Source: an uncultured Oceanospirillaceae bacterium
Lineage (GTDB): Bacteria > Pseudomonadota > Gammaproteobacteria > Pseudomonadales > Balneatricaceae
NCBI GenBank assembly: GCA_937138495.1
Contig: CAKZPE010000020.1
Location: forward strand, 1 to 64,000
Direction: 5' to 3'
DNA: 64,000 bases
The position numbers and the translations under genes were made by a program. Position 1 is the stretch's first letter. Every line of letters begins with the position of its first letter. The notes below the pieces were generated by a model. The model did not search any database, was not told the origin of the DNA, and was given only the letters and a program-made list of their open reading frames with translations. Positions 1-7,976 of the stretch are shown piece by piece.

Positions 1-1
1 G

Positions 2-952
2 GGGCTGACGCAGCTGAGGGTAGATGACAATGTATATGAGTATTTTCCGGAAGATTACAGCTTTCGTCAGTCGGTCAATATCATTGATGCAGAGCTATCA
101 GGCGCCTCCGGGATCAGCTATGTGATCAGTGCCGGTGAGGGCAGGGCATTCGCCGACACCGATCTGAATCAGCTGAATAGCTTTACTGACTGGCTGAAGG
201 CGCAGCCCGAAGTGCTGAAAATTGTGCCGGGCAGCCGGATACTGAAGCAGCCGGACAGCTGGCTTCGGCTGGCGGAGGAACAGCTGTATAACCCTGATAC
301 TCATATGCTCAAGTTAAGGGTGCGCATGCCGCAACAAAGCGCCCGGGCCATGATTGCCTTTGACAACAGAGTACGTGAGTGGGTGCAGGATAATTCCGGT
401 TCGCTGAATATTTATACCGGCGGCAGTGCTGACCTGATGTTTGCTCACCTGAGTATCAGCAATGCCCGCAGTATGCTGCTGTCACTGCTGGTTGCGCTGT
501 TTGCGATCAGTCTGTTCATTGGCCTGATGTTCCGGGGCTGGCGACTGATGGCGCTGGTGTTTATCTGTAATTTTGCCCCGCTGATTCTGGCCTATGGTTT
601 GCTGGGTATCAGTGGCGGTGCTATTACCCTTGGCAGTGCGGTGGTCATGGGAATGATCATCGGCATCATTGTGGATGACAGCCTGCACATTCTGTTTAAG
701 TATCGCCGTTACCGGCGCAGTGAGTCTGAAACGGCGGCACTGAAACGGCTCTGGACGGATGTGATCCCGGCGGTGTTTATCAGCAGTCTGACCATGATAC
801 TGGCACTGACCGTTGGTCTGCTGTCAGATTTTAAGCCTATCTTTGAAATCAGTCTGTTCAGCATCGTGATTATTTTTATCGCGTTACTGGCTGACATGTA
901 TTTATTACCTGGCCTGTTAAAGATGCGCTTTTTTCAGCGGCATTTCAGGTAG
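2..952 (+). CDS. RND/MMPL-family exporter, C-terminal part (cut by window start)
   Basis: The reading frame is open from base 2, so the gene starts outside the window and only about 317 C-terminal residues are visible. After a periplasmic stretch come several strongly hydrophobic segments, a short charged loop with the motif IIVDDSLHILFKYRR, and two further hydrophobic helices before the stop. This layout is the C-terminal half of the hydrophobe/RND exporter family often annotated as MMPL or 'predicted exporter of the RND superfamily'. Such proteins are proton-driven inner-membrane exporters of lipids or other hydrophobic compounds. The next two genes, a diiron protein and a KAS III enzyme, lie on the same strand, so export of a fatty-acid-derived product is possible but is inference. 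Confidence 0.85.
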   Translation, partial: GLTQLRVDDNVYEYFPEDYSFRQSVNIIDAELSGASGISYVISAGEGRAFADTDLNQLNSFTDWLKAQPEVLKIVPGSRILKQPDSWLRLAEEQLYNPDTHMLKLRVRMPQQSARAMIAFDNRVREWVQDNSGSLNIYTGGSADLMFAHLSISNARSMLLSLLVALFAISLFIGLMFRGWRLMALVFICNFAPLILAYGLLGISGGAITLGSAVVMGMIIGIIVDDSLHILFKYRRYRRSESETAALKRLWTDVIPAVFISSLTMILALTVGLLSDFKPIFEISLFSIVIIFIALLADMYLLPGLLKMRFFQRHFR

Positions 953-1005
953 ATCCTTAATATAGATGCTGGGCAATCTGACCGTTATGTTTACCGGACC
1001 GTTAT

Positions 1006-1719
1006 ATGAACCAGCGTTGTTTTCCGTTACCAGAGGCATCTATTACCGAACCGGATAATCATCCGGTGCGGCATTGGCTGGAGCGCCATCCGGATCTGTC
1101 TGCAGGCCTGTCGGCCAGCCAGCAAGCCGCACTGGCCCGGCTGGTGCCCCTGCTGTTGTGTGGGGAGCAGTCGGCTATTCATGTGTTCCATACGGAGTAC
1201 AGCCGTCAGGAAAGCTCACAGTTTTATCTGGCACAGATTGAAGCGGATGAACGCCTTCATGAACTGGCGCTGCAGCGCTTGCTTCAGCAATTACCCGAGT
1301 ACAGCAAACTTCACCGTCTGAAGCGTTATGCGCAACTGTTCTACGCCCGTATTCAGCAGGACAGTGACAGCGTCGCACGGCACTTTTATACCATCAGCCA
1401 GTTAGATGCCTGTGTCTGTGTGCTGATGAATGCGGTGGCCAACAGCAGCATTAAAGGAACGGCAGCCGCCGGACTGTTTAGCCTGATCAAACGGGATGAG
1501 GCTCGGCACGTCAGTATTGCCCGCCGCCATGCGGTGCGGTTGCAGTCGGATATTTATGAGCAACCTCCGGGGGGCTTTAATATCCATCAGGGGCTGGTGG
1601 ACTTACTGCGTCAGCAGGAAAACGCGTTTCAGGTACTCAGTATTGATACCGGAGTACTGTTTCAGCGTTTGCTACAGATGGCTCCGGCATCGGACTCAGA
1701 TATTAAGGGAGCAGCATAA
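1006..1719 (+). CDS. Ferritin-like diiron protein
   Basis: A 237-residue, mostly helical protein. It carries two ExxH motifs, E82-R-L-H85 (in EADERLHE) and E165-A-R-H168 (in KRDEARHV), about 80 residues apart. This is the iron-ligand pattern of four-helix ferritin-like diiron oxidases and oxygenases, such as AurF-type N-oxygenases or desaturase-like enzymes. The substrate cannot be read from the sequence. The stop codon overlaps the ATG of the KAS III gene (TAATG), so the two are translationally coupled and probably act in one pathway. I see no signal peptide, so it should be cytoplasmic. The family call rests on the motifs; the oxidative role is inference. Confidence 0.7.
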   Translation: MNQRCFPLPEASITEPDNHPVRHWLERHPDLSAGLSASQQAALARLVPLLLCGEQSAIHVFHTEYSRQESSQFYLAQIEADERLHELALQRLLQQLPEYSKLHRLKRYAQLFYARIQQDSDSVARHFYTISQLDACVCVLMNAVANSSIKGTAAAGLFSLIKRDEARHVSIARRHAVRLQSDIYEQPPGGFNIHQGLVDLLRQQENAFQVLSIDTGVLFQRLLQMAPASDSDIKGAA

Positions 1720-2780
1720 TGAGTGTTCAGGTAGCACCCGGCCGGGTGAAACTGCGTAGCTGTGGCAATGCTTTTCCGGGAGAACATATCAGTAATGATG
1801 TGTTACTGGAGCATCTCGAAGAATTATGTGACCGTAAAACAGCCCGTCAGGCGCGGATTATCGCCCGCCGGTTAGGCATTGAGGGACGGTATGTGAGCCG
1901 TCGGCTGGACTCCGCCTTATCTGTCCCACAGGAAACGGCGCCGGTGCTTTCAGCCCGGGCAATCCGGCAGGCCCTGAGCAGCTGTCCGGCGGATACTGAG
2001 CTGGGATATCTGATTTCCCATACGGCATCGCCTCATACATTGCTGCCTTCCAGTGCCGCCTGGATAGCAGAAGAGCTGGCGTTACAGGCTCCGTATATGG
2101 AGCTCCGACAGGCCTGTACCGGTTTTGCCAGTGCATTGCAGATTGCGGTACCGATGCTGCACCATAACCCGCAGATGCAGCCGGTCTGCATTGTGGGCAC
2201 AGAAGTAGGCTCGGTGTTTTTCGATATCGACAATGATTTTATTGATACCCCACAGCTCATTAATTATGTGCAGATGGGGGATGCCGCTGCGGCAGTTGTG
2301 CTGGACCGGGATGACGGCAGTGATGAGCAGATAATCAGCCATTGCTTCAGTGGCCACATGGGGCTGAACAGAGCCCCTGGGTTTGAGTTGTGTGGCGGTG
2401 GTTCAGCTCAACCGGTCTGTGAACAGAAATTACCCTATTTCTTACACCGGGCAGACAGTGTCCGGGAAGCGGGGCCGCAGCTGTTCCTCAAAGGTATAGA
2501 GGCCGTCATGGATCAGGGCTTCTCGCTGAATGAGTTTGACTACATTCTGCCCCATCAGGCCAATGGGCATATTGATGCTTTACTGAGTGAGTATCTGCAA
2601 TTACCCCCGGAGCGGATTGTGAATGATGCCCGGCGCTGGGGAAATCTGGGGTCTGCCGCCATCTGGGCAAGCCTGAACGGGCTGATTTTATCGGGCAAGC
2701 TTAAGCGCGGTCAGCGGGTGCTGGTGCTGGGTGCTGAGGCCACGAAATATATGTATGGCGGGTTTATTTATCAGCACTGA
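1719..2780 (+). CDS. 3-oxoacyl-ACP synthase III family protein (KAS III-like)
   Basis: A 353-residue thiolase-fold condensing enzyme. The catalytic triad of KAS III is complete: C133 in QACTGFAS, H279 in LPHQANGH and N309 in WGNLGSAA. The His-Asn distance of 30 residues equals that of E. coli FabH. KAS III enzymes condense an acyl-CoA with malonyl-ACP. This one sits beside a diiron protein and an exporter rather than in a fab operon, so a specialised role (starter unit, signal or lipid synthesis) is more likely than housekeeping FabH. The start overlaps the preceding stop by one base. The opposite-strand gene begins its 3' end 41 bases downstream. Confidence 0.85.
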   Translation: MSVQVAPGRVKLRSCGNAFPGEHISNDVLLEHLEELCDRKTARQARIIARRLGIEGRYVSRRLDSALSVPQETAPVLSARAIRQALSSCPADTELGYLISHTASPHTLLPSSAAWIAEELALQAPYMELRQACTGFASALQIAVPMLHHNPQMQPVCIVGTEVGSVFFDIDNDFIDTPQLINYVQMGDAAAAVVLDRDDGSDEQIISHCFSGHMGLNRAPGFELCGGGSAQPVCEQKLPYFLHRADSVREAGPQLFLKGIEAVMDQGFSLNEFDYILPHQANGHIDALLSEYLQLPPERIVNDARRWGNLGSAAIWASLNGLILSGKLKRGQRVLVLGAEATKYMYGGFIYQH

Positions 2781-2821
2781 GGAAGGCGCTTCCACAGTGC
2801 TGCTCTAAAAGGGTTTGCGGG

Positions 2822-3802
2822 TTATTTCAGTGTGTTAAATATACCGTTTGATCCTACCGCAAAATATTTGCCCTGGCCGAATCCGACGGCGTAAACCGCG
2901 GTACTGTTGGGGCCATAGGCATCGCGTTTCTCAATCGCCCACTCCCGTAATTGTTCTCCGGTTGCCACGTTCCAGAGCTGTACAGACCCGGAATTGGTAC
3001 CGGTCAGCAGACGCTGGCTGTCAGCAGAAAATTCAGCGGCGGTGTAGGTAACACGGCGGGCAAACAGATCCCGGTTATCGGTCAGGGTGTGAATGATTTT
3101 GCCTGTCTGGGTATTCCAGATGATGGCATCATCCAGACTGGCTGAGCTGAAGGCTTTTTCGTTATTCGGCGCCAGGGCGACGGTATCGACAACATTGCCC
3201 AGTTCAAGAGTATGCAGCAACTCGCTGGTTTCGACGTTCCAGAATTTGGTTTTCCAGGCATCGGAGCCGGTCAGGGCAAATTTGCCGTCTTCGCTCAGAT
3301 CAACGGCTTTTACCCGGGCCTGATGGCCAAGGGTGCGTTTTACGCCACCGTTTTTAATATCAAAATAGACGGCAGTATGATCCGCCAGACCGAGCAGGGC
3401 GTAATCACCGTTGGGGGATAAGTCCATGCCGAGAATTTCGGCGGGAGAACGCCAGAATCCGGCAGGCCGTCCGTCCTGCAGGCTCCAGAGTACCAGGTCC
3501 TGCTGGTTTGCGGTCGCCGCGTAGCTTTCATCCGGCGCAAAAGCCGTTGCCGCAATGAGGGTGTATTCACCGTTGGCGTGGTTCCAGTTATACAGGCGTT
3601 CCTGCTGGAGGTTATTCCATAAACTGCCGCCGTGATTAAACGATCCCAGTACGGTAAATGTGCCGGTGGGGGATATTTCTGCTGAATAGGCACCTTTCTG
3701 TGCGTATTCAAACGTTTTTTCAGGTGAGTCACCGGAACCGCAGCCGGATAAAAGTCCGGCACTCAGCAGTGCCGTGGCAAACACGCGAACAGAATTCCCC
3801 AT
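2822..3802 (-). CDS. WD40-repeat lipoprotein
   Basis: A 326-residue protein with a type II signal peptide: after MGNSVRVFATALL comes the lipobox LLSGC, giving a lipidated Cys near residue 21 and a periplasm-facing membrane-anchored protein. The mature part contains about six to seven WD40-like repeats, recognisable by repeated patterns such as ALTGSDAWKTKFWNVET, LLTGTNSGSVQLWNVAT and LVLWSLQDG, which predict a beta-propeller. Such propellers are interaction scaffolds; no enzymatic function is indicated. AAGGAA lies six bases before the ATG. Nine bases separate it from the end of rsd upstream on the same strand, so the two may be cotranscribed. Confidence 0.8.
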   Translation of the reverse strand: MGNSVRVFATALLSAGLLSGCGSGDSPEKTFEYAQKGAYSAEISPTGTFTVLGSFNHGGSLWNNLQQERLYNWNHANGEYTLIAATAFAPDESYAATANQQDLVLWSLQDGRPAGFWRSPAEILGMDLSPNGDYALLGLADHTAVYFDIKNGGVKRTLGHQARVKAVDLSEDGKFALTGSDAWKTKFWNVETSELLHTLELGNVVDTVALAPNNEKAFSSASLDDAIIWNTQTGKIIHTLTDNRDLFARRVTYTAAEFSADSQRLLTGTNSGSVQLWNVATGEQLREWAIEKRDAYGPNSTAVYAVGFGQGKYFAVGSNGIFNTLK

Positions 3803-3811
3803 TATTTTTCC

Positions 3812-4291
3812 TTAGGTCGTGCTGGTATCGTAAACCTGATCTTTGTGCGCAATGTGCAGGATTTCAATCATCTGGTCTTCCAGTGAGAAGCGCTCTTCCA
3901 GCGATTCTCCCAGATGGGACAGGCGGTCGGCCAGTTCCTGCATGTCTTTCAGCGTTTCGCCATTGAAGCTGGAGAAGTTATCATTGAAATCCAGTGCTTC
4001 GTCGGTGTTATTCTGAATTTTCGGAAACAGGTCCTGAGCGGCTTCCAGACTGCCATCATTGAATTCACCGCCTTCCTTCAGAAGCTGTTCATAGACTTCA
4101 AAGTGCCCGGAAGACAGATAATCCATCAGAATCTGACAGAACGTCTGGATAGGAGCAGCCAGGTCGTTAACCGGTGTTTGCGGGAGGCTGACGAAGTGAC
4201 TGATCAGTTGCTGGCGCTCGGTAAGCCAGTTGTCGATGATTTCACTGACACCGCCCCAACGTTCCTGAGCGGTTTTGCATTTTTCTAACAT
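3812..4291 (-). CDS. rsd: Rsd/AlgQ family anti-RNA polymerase sigma-70 factor
   Basis: The product from the chosen ATG is 159 residues, the usual length for Rsd/AlgQ (about 158). It opens with MLEKCKTAQERWGGVSEIIDNWLTERQ, the characteristic N-terminus of the family. The open frame extends 54 codons further upstream, but that part is low in family character. The ATG at 4291 has AAGGAA just upstream, so I place the start there. Rsd binds sigma-70 region 4 and helps shift RNA polymerase to alternative sigma factors in stationary phase. In pseudomonads AlgQ affects alginate and siderophore production. It is followed on the same strand by the WD40 lipoprotein. Confidence 0.88.
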   Translation of the reverse strand: MLEKCKTAQERWGGVSEIIDNWLTERQQLISHFVSLPQTPVNDLAAPIQTFCQILMDYLSSGHFEVYEQLLKEGGEFNDGSLEAAQDLFPKIQNNTDEALDFNDNFSSFNGETLKDMQELADRLSHLGESLEERFSLEDQMIEILHIAHKDQVYDTSTT

Positions 4292-4621
4292 GGTGGTGTT
4301 CCTTGTGTTTAGAAACCCGCAGGAAGGTACCGCTGACCTGCAGGTGCTGTCTCCAACTGATGACATCAGGCAGACGCCGTCGGCCCGTTCACTATACGCC
4401 GGGTTCATCTGGCAGTTGCCTGAATATCTGGTTTTTCCATCCCTGCAATACATACTAATCCCAACGGATTGCAGGTGGCAAGGATCAGCTATATGGCAAC
4501 GGTAAAGGTTCGCGGTATACTGGTGCCACTTTGGGGATGTCTGCTAAGGCAATGTGAGCAAAAGTCATTGATTACTGTGATAATTAATGCGTTCAGATAA
4601 ATAGACGGGGAAGGGTGAACT
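4292..4621. other. Intergenic region between rsd and the FliL-like gene
   Basis: These 330 bases separate two divergent genes and hold no ORF I would support. They should carry both promoters. A TATACT hexamer at 4516-4521 on the plus strand is a possible -10 for the FliL-like gene, with only a poor -35 upstream. I see no convincing hairpin or operator. Confidence 0.4.
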
Positions 4622-5032
4622 ATGCTGCGGCGCTGGTTTTTAATATTGATGATGGCCTGTTTTGTAACGCCTGTCTGGGCGGCGGATGAAGATGGGGAAG
4701 AAGCAGTACCGGAGGATTACATCAACTATATTGAGATGAAGCCTTTTATTGCTAACTTTTCCAGCACCGGTAAGTTACGGTTTCTGAAATGTCAGGTCAC
4801 TGTGCAGGTGGCCACACCGGCTGCACACCACGCGGTTAACTACTATAAGCCGGAAATCCGGCATGAAGTGCTGATGCTTTTAAGTGACAAGCAGGAAAGT
4901 CAGCTGAAATCTGTTGAAGCGCAGGATGCACTGGCAAAAGAGTTGCTGGCGGCGGTACAAAAAGTATTGCTGGCGGAAGAAGGCGAAGCCTTTGTATCGG
5001 ATCTGTTCTTTACCAGCTTCGTGATTCAGTAA
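4622..5032 (+). CDS. FliL-like protein with signal sequence, outside a flagellar operon
   Basis: A 136-residue protein. The first 20 residues form a hydrophobic signal segment ending in PVWA before ADED. The rest matches the periplasmic FliL domain, including the conserved C-terminus VSDLFFTSFVIQ. FliL proteins sit next to the flagellar stator and modulate motor torque. Classical FliL has an uncleaved N-terminal helix; here the segment looks cleavable, so the protein could be periplasmic. No flagellar genes are nearby. GAAGGG precedes the ATG and a strong terminator follows, so it is a single-gene unit. A role outside the flagellum is possible. Confidence 0.75.
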   Translation: MLRRWFLILMMACFVTPVWAADEDGEEAVPEDYINYIEMKPFIANFSSTGKLRFLKCQVTVQVATPAAHHAVNYYKPEIRHEVLMLLSDKQESQLKSVEAQDALAKELLAAVQKVLLAEEGEAFVSDLFFTSFVIQ

Positions 5033-5051
5033 GTTTTAAAAAGGTCTTCTG

Positions 5052-5088
5052 ACGGCGCCCTGTTTGTATAAACCCGGCGCCGTTTTTA
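5052..5088 (+). terminator. Rho-independent terminator after the FliL-like gene
   Basis: ACGGCGCC at 5052-5059 pairs with GGCGCCGT at 5076-5083, followed by a run of T. It lies 20 bases after the stop. Confidence 0.85.
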
Positions 5089-5287
5089 TATCTGCAGTTT
5101 GCCGTGTTGAAAAAGTAATCAACACCGCCTGCACAGGTGTCTGTCTTCTCCCTATACGTTGAAATCTCTGTGTTGAGAGTACATATGTAAATAACAGGGA
5201 AATTTTATGAAGATGGCAACGGTGCCGGTGTTTCAGCCGCCATGGCATACCAGAATGACAGGCATTGTATTTACAACGGAATTCAGC

Positions 5288-6397
5288 ATGAAGGCTTTCA
5301 TTACTTTACCGGCAGTTTTACTGCTGGGCGTTACGGCTACCGGTGCTCAGGCCCGTCCGCCACAGGCGGCATTTGATGCCTGTGAGAACCGGGCAGCAGG
5401 TGACAGTTGCCGGATGAATACACCGCAGGGGAGGCTGCAGGGCCGTTGTGAAATGCCGCCCCGTGACAACCGTCTGGTGTGTAAACCTGCGGGTGCTCGC
5501 CCTGGCGGTAAATTGCACGGCGGTTTTTCGGATCATCAACAGGGGCAGGCGCAGGGCGGTGAAAGACGGCAGCCCCGTCAGCATACTGTGGTGCAGTCAG
5601 ATGGTGATCTTAATCTGATTGTGGCGGATACTGCGCCTGTTGCCGCTAACCGTATCTCGGTAACGGTGTCGGGAGAGACCCGGATACTGACGGCCAACGG
5701 CATCTCTGATCACCCTACCGGTGCATTTCCTAACCGTGGCAATCCACATTCAATTGAAACTCAGAATTATCGTTTTCGGATACCGGCGTATCCTGAGGTG
5801 AATGGCTGGGTTACCCCGCTGACGCTCGGGGATTTTGGCATCAGTGTGAACGGGGTTCCCTTTGATCCGGGGGCGGCGGAATGGTACCGGGGCGACCGTG
5901 ACAGTGGCTGGCAGTATGAGGCGCTGTCCGGGGCTGTTACGCTGGGGCTGGATGAAAACCATGCCCATGTACAGCCCAGCGGTGCCTATCATTATCACGG
6001 TTTGCCCAGCCTGTTACTGGAAGGGCTGAATGTGCAGGCCGGCGAGCATTCCCCTCAGATTGGCTGGGCGGCAGATGGCTTTCCTATTTATGCCCTCTAT
6101 GGCGACGCCGATGATACATCAGCGGCTGTGCGTGAGCTGATGTCCGGTTACCGGGTTAAAGCGGGGCACCGGCCGTCAGGCGGAAGCAATCCCGGTGGCC
6201 ATTATGACGGAACCTTCACGGCGGATTATGAGTATGTGGAAGGGCTGGGAGATCTGGATGAATGCAATGGCCGTGTGGTGGTAACACCGGATTATCCGCA
6301 GGGAATCTATGCGTACTTCCTGACCAACAGCTGGCCGGTGATACCCCGTTGTTTTAAAGGCACACCGTCGGCGGACTTTACACGTGGCCGCCGGTAA
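5288..6397 (+). CDS. Secreted YHYH-domain protein
   Basis: The frame is open from an ATG at 5207, but the signal peptide (MKAFITLPAVLLLGVTATGA, cut near AQA) begins at the internal ATG 5288, which I take as the start, giving 369 residues. The mature protein has a Cys-containing N-terminal part, a linker rich in Gln and Gly, and then the YHYH domain with AYHYHGLPS, IGWAADGFPIYALYG and a C-terminal NSWPVIPRCFKG. YHYH proteins are exported and of unknown function; the His-rich motif suggests metal binding. The 27 codons from 5207 to 5288 also have a fair ribosome-binding site, so a longer form cannot be excluded. Confidence 0.8.
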   Translation: MKAFITLPAVLLLGVTATGAQARPPQAAFDACENRAAGDSCRMNTPQGRLQGRCEMPPRDNRLVCKPAGARPGGKLHGGFSDHQQGQAQGGERRQPRQHTVVQSDGDLNLIVADTAPVAANRISVTVSGETRILTANGISDHPTGAFPNRGNPHSIETQNYRFRIPAYPEVNGWVTPLTLGDFGISVNGVPFDPGAAEWYRGDRDSGWQYEALSGAVTLGLDENHAHVQPSGAYHYHGLPSLLLEGLNVQAGEHSPQIGWAADGFPIYALYGDADDTSAAVRELMSGYRVKAGHRPSGGSNPGGHYDGTFTADYEYVEGLGDLDECNGRVVVTPDYPQGIYAYFLTNSWPVIPRCFKGTPSADFTRGRR

Positions 6398-6416
6398 TCT
6401 TTTCTTCAGATACAAA

Positions 6417-6446
6417 AATGCCGTCATGAAGACGGCATTGTTGTTT
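6417..6446. terminator. Terminator between the YHYH gene and the small minus-strand ORF
   Basis: AATGCCGTC at 6417-6425 pairs with GACGGCATT at 6431-6439 around a five-base loop, followed by GTTGTTT on the plus strand; on the minus strand it is followed by TTTTGTA. It can serve both convergent genes. Confidence 0.8.
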
Positions 6447-6457
6447 ACGGCTGCGGA

Positions 6458-6595
6458 TCAGTCACAACTGAGCTGATACACGGAACTGTCACTGGTGTTG
6501 ATGGCCAGATCAGAACTGCCGGAAGTCTGGTTGGTGGTCGTGCTGGGAGACGTGTGCGTTTCAACAACTTGCTGTTGTGGGGCGCGGGCGTACAT
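6458..6595 (-). CDS. Possible small protein of 45 residues
   Basis: This minus-strand frame starts with ATG, has AAGGA about eight bases upstream, and runs 45 codons to TGA. It ends 19 bases before a hairpin terminator. The product begins MYARAPQQQVVETHTS and ends SSVYQLSCD; it is rich in Thr and Ser, polar, without a signal peptide or membrane segment. It lies in what would otherwise be a gap. I do not recognise the family. The good start signal, clean stop and downstream terminator make it a fair candidate, but conservation was not tested. Confidence 0.45.
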   Translation of the reverse strand: MYARAPQQQVVETHTSPSTTTNQTSGSSDLAINTSDSSVYQLSCD

Positions 6596-6807
6596 GTTTC
6601 ATCCTTGACTGATGCCAGTCGGTTCACTGTGTGCTTACAGTGGCCTTCATCTTGAGGCTTAATATTTAAAAGTAACTTCAGCCGGGTACAGCCTGTTCTC
6701 TCGTCTGAAGGCCGGGAATTATAGCAGGTCGTTTTTTAACCGCCAGCCTTTATGGCGAATCAATTCCGGTTTTTGAATGACAGGTTCCCCAGAGTGGGGA
6801 GCGTATT

Positions 6808-6841
6808 AAAAAAAGGGCCTGCCAGGGCACCGTGGCAAGCC
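6808..6841 (-). terminator. Terminator of the tctC-tctB-tctA-lyase operon
   Basis: On the minus strand GGCTTGCCA pairs with TGGCAGGCC (one G-T pair; plus positions 6833-6841 and 6816-6824), followed by seven T. It lies about 30 bases after the lyase stop. Confidence 0.85.
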
Positions 6842-6869
6842 CCTGAAGCGCAGATATACTGCGGGCTGA

Positions 6870-7976
6870 TCAGAATGCGGGGGTATTTTTTTCGATATGC
6901 TGTTCGATGTGTTGCTGCATCACATCCGCATGTATCTGCAGGTTACTAAACAGCTGCTCAGTCCACATCAGTGCGCCGGAACAGAGCAGGAAAACCTCGG
7001 GAATCACCAGCCATTCACCGATCATGGCCCCGCCGGAGCGCTCATGCTGTTGCAGAGTCAGTTCGCCGATCTGCTCTGCCCGCTGACGGGCCAGCCGTGC
7101 GGTGGCTTCAGCAAACTCAGACGCCCGCTGGTTTTTTTTATGGGCCATGGATGATGATGCGCCCCGCCCGTCTGTGTGACCTTCGCTGATCTCACCGATG
7201 TCGGAAGAGGCCAGCAGGTTGGCATTCTGAGCAATCTTACACAGGCTGGCGCTGAGGCTGCCCAGTGCCATCAGCATATCGGCAATACCATCACGGGCAT
7301 TTTGCCAGTGGGGGGCTGCGAAACTCATATTGAGTTTCTCGGCCATCGCCGCTTTTATCGCCGGTCCGCTGTTGTCCGGGTACTTTGACAGATCCCCGAC
7401 CGGGCCGCCAATCTGTACCATCAGCCCATGGCTGGTGGCGTACTGAAGGGCATCCCGGCGACGTTTCAGTTCGGCTGCCCAGACATCCAGTTTGGTACTG
7501 AAGTGCAGCGGAATCGCATGCTGACCGTTGGTACGGCCAAGCATCATGGTGTTCTGCTGCTCTCTGGAATGTCGCTGTAACTGGATCAGTACGGCTTCAA
7601 GTTGCAGCTGAATTTCGGCCATTCCCCGCTGCATTTGTAGCATACAGGCGGTATCCATGATGTCCTGGGTGGTGGCCAGATAATGAACGTAAGGTGCGTA
7701 ATCCGGACCAATCTGCTGACGCAGCTGCTCAACTAATCCGACGATCGGCCGGCCGACCAGCTGCATTTTATCCCGCAGGGCCTGTTCGTTTAGCTGGCAG
7801 GCGGAAATCTGAGCCAGCTGCTCGGCAGCAGCAGAAGGGATCAGCCCCTGCTCTGCCTGACAGCTGGCCAACGTCTGCTCTACCTTCAGCCAGGCTGACA
7901 GCATGGCCTCTTCAGACCATATCTGGCGCATGTGCAGGGTTGAAAAACAGGATTCGTACAGTGCCCAGTTAAGCAT
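6870..7976 (-). CDS. Fumarase/aspartase-superfamily lyase (PcaB/PurB-like)
   Basis: A 368-residue enzyme of the superfamily that includes adenylosuccinate lyase, argininosuccinate lyase and 3-carboxymuconate cycloisomerase. It shows a TTQDIMDTA segment (residues about 106-114), GRTNGQHAIP and the late signature loop GASSSMAHKKN. That loop normally reads GSSxMPxKxN; here the Pro is replaced by Ala and the first part is shifted. These enzymes eliminate or add across a C-C bond of a dicarboxylate. Its start overlaps the end of tctA by eight bases, so it is probably cotranscribed with the tricarboxylate transporter and acts on the imported acid. The exact substrate is unknown. Confidence 0.8.
   Translation of the reverse strand: MLNWALYESCFSTLHMRQIWSEEAMLSAWLKVEQTLASCQAEQGLIPSAAAEQLAQISACQLNEQALRDKMQLVGRPIVGLVEQLRQQIGPDYAPYVHYLATTQDIMDTACMLQMQRGMAEIQLQLEAVLIQLQRHSREQQNTMMLGRTNGQHAIPLHFSTKLDVWAAELKRRRDALQYATSHGLMVQIGGPVGDLSKYPDNSGPAIKAAMAEKLNMSFAAPHWQNARDGIADMLMALGSLSASLCKIAQNANLLASSDIGEISEGHTDGRGASSSMAHKKNQRASEFAEATARLARQRAEQIGELTLQQHERSGGAMIGEWLVIPEVFLLCSGALMWTEQLFSNLQIHADVMQQHIEQHIEKNTPAF

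Noticed and set aside
2781..2795. GGAAG/CTTCC small hairpin after the KAS III gene
   Set aside because: Five-base stem with no T run; too weak to call a terminator.
3340..3762. 140-codon frame inside the WD40 gene
   Set aside because: Same strand but another frame of a well-supported gene; a shadow frame.
4292..4453. 54-codon upstream extension of rsd
   Set aside because: The family N-terminus starts at the ATG at 4291 with a good ribosome-binding site; the extension has no similarity to the family as I know it.
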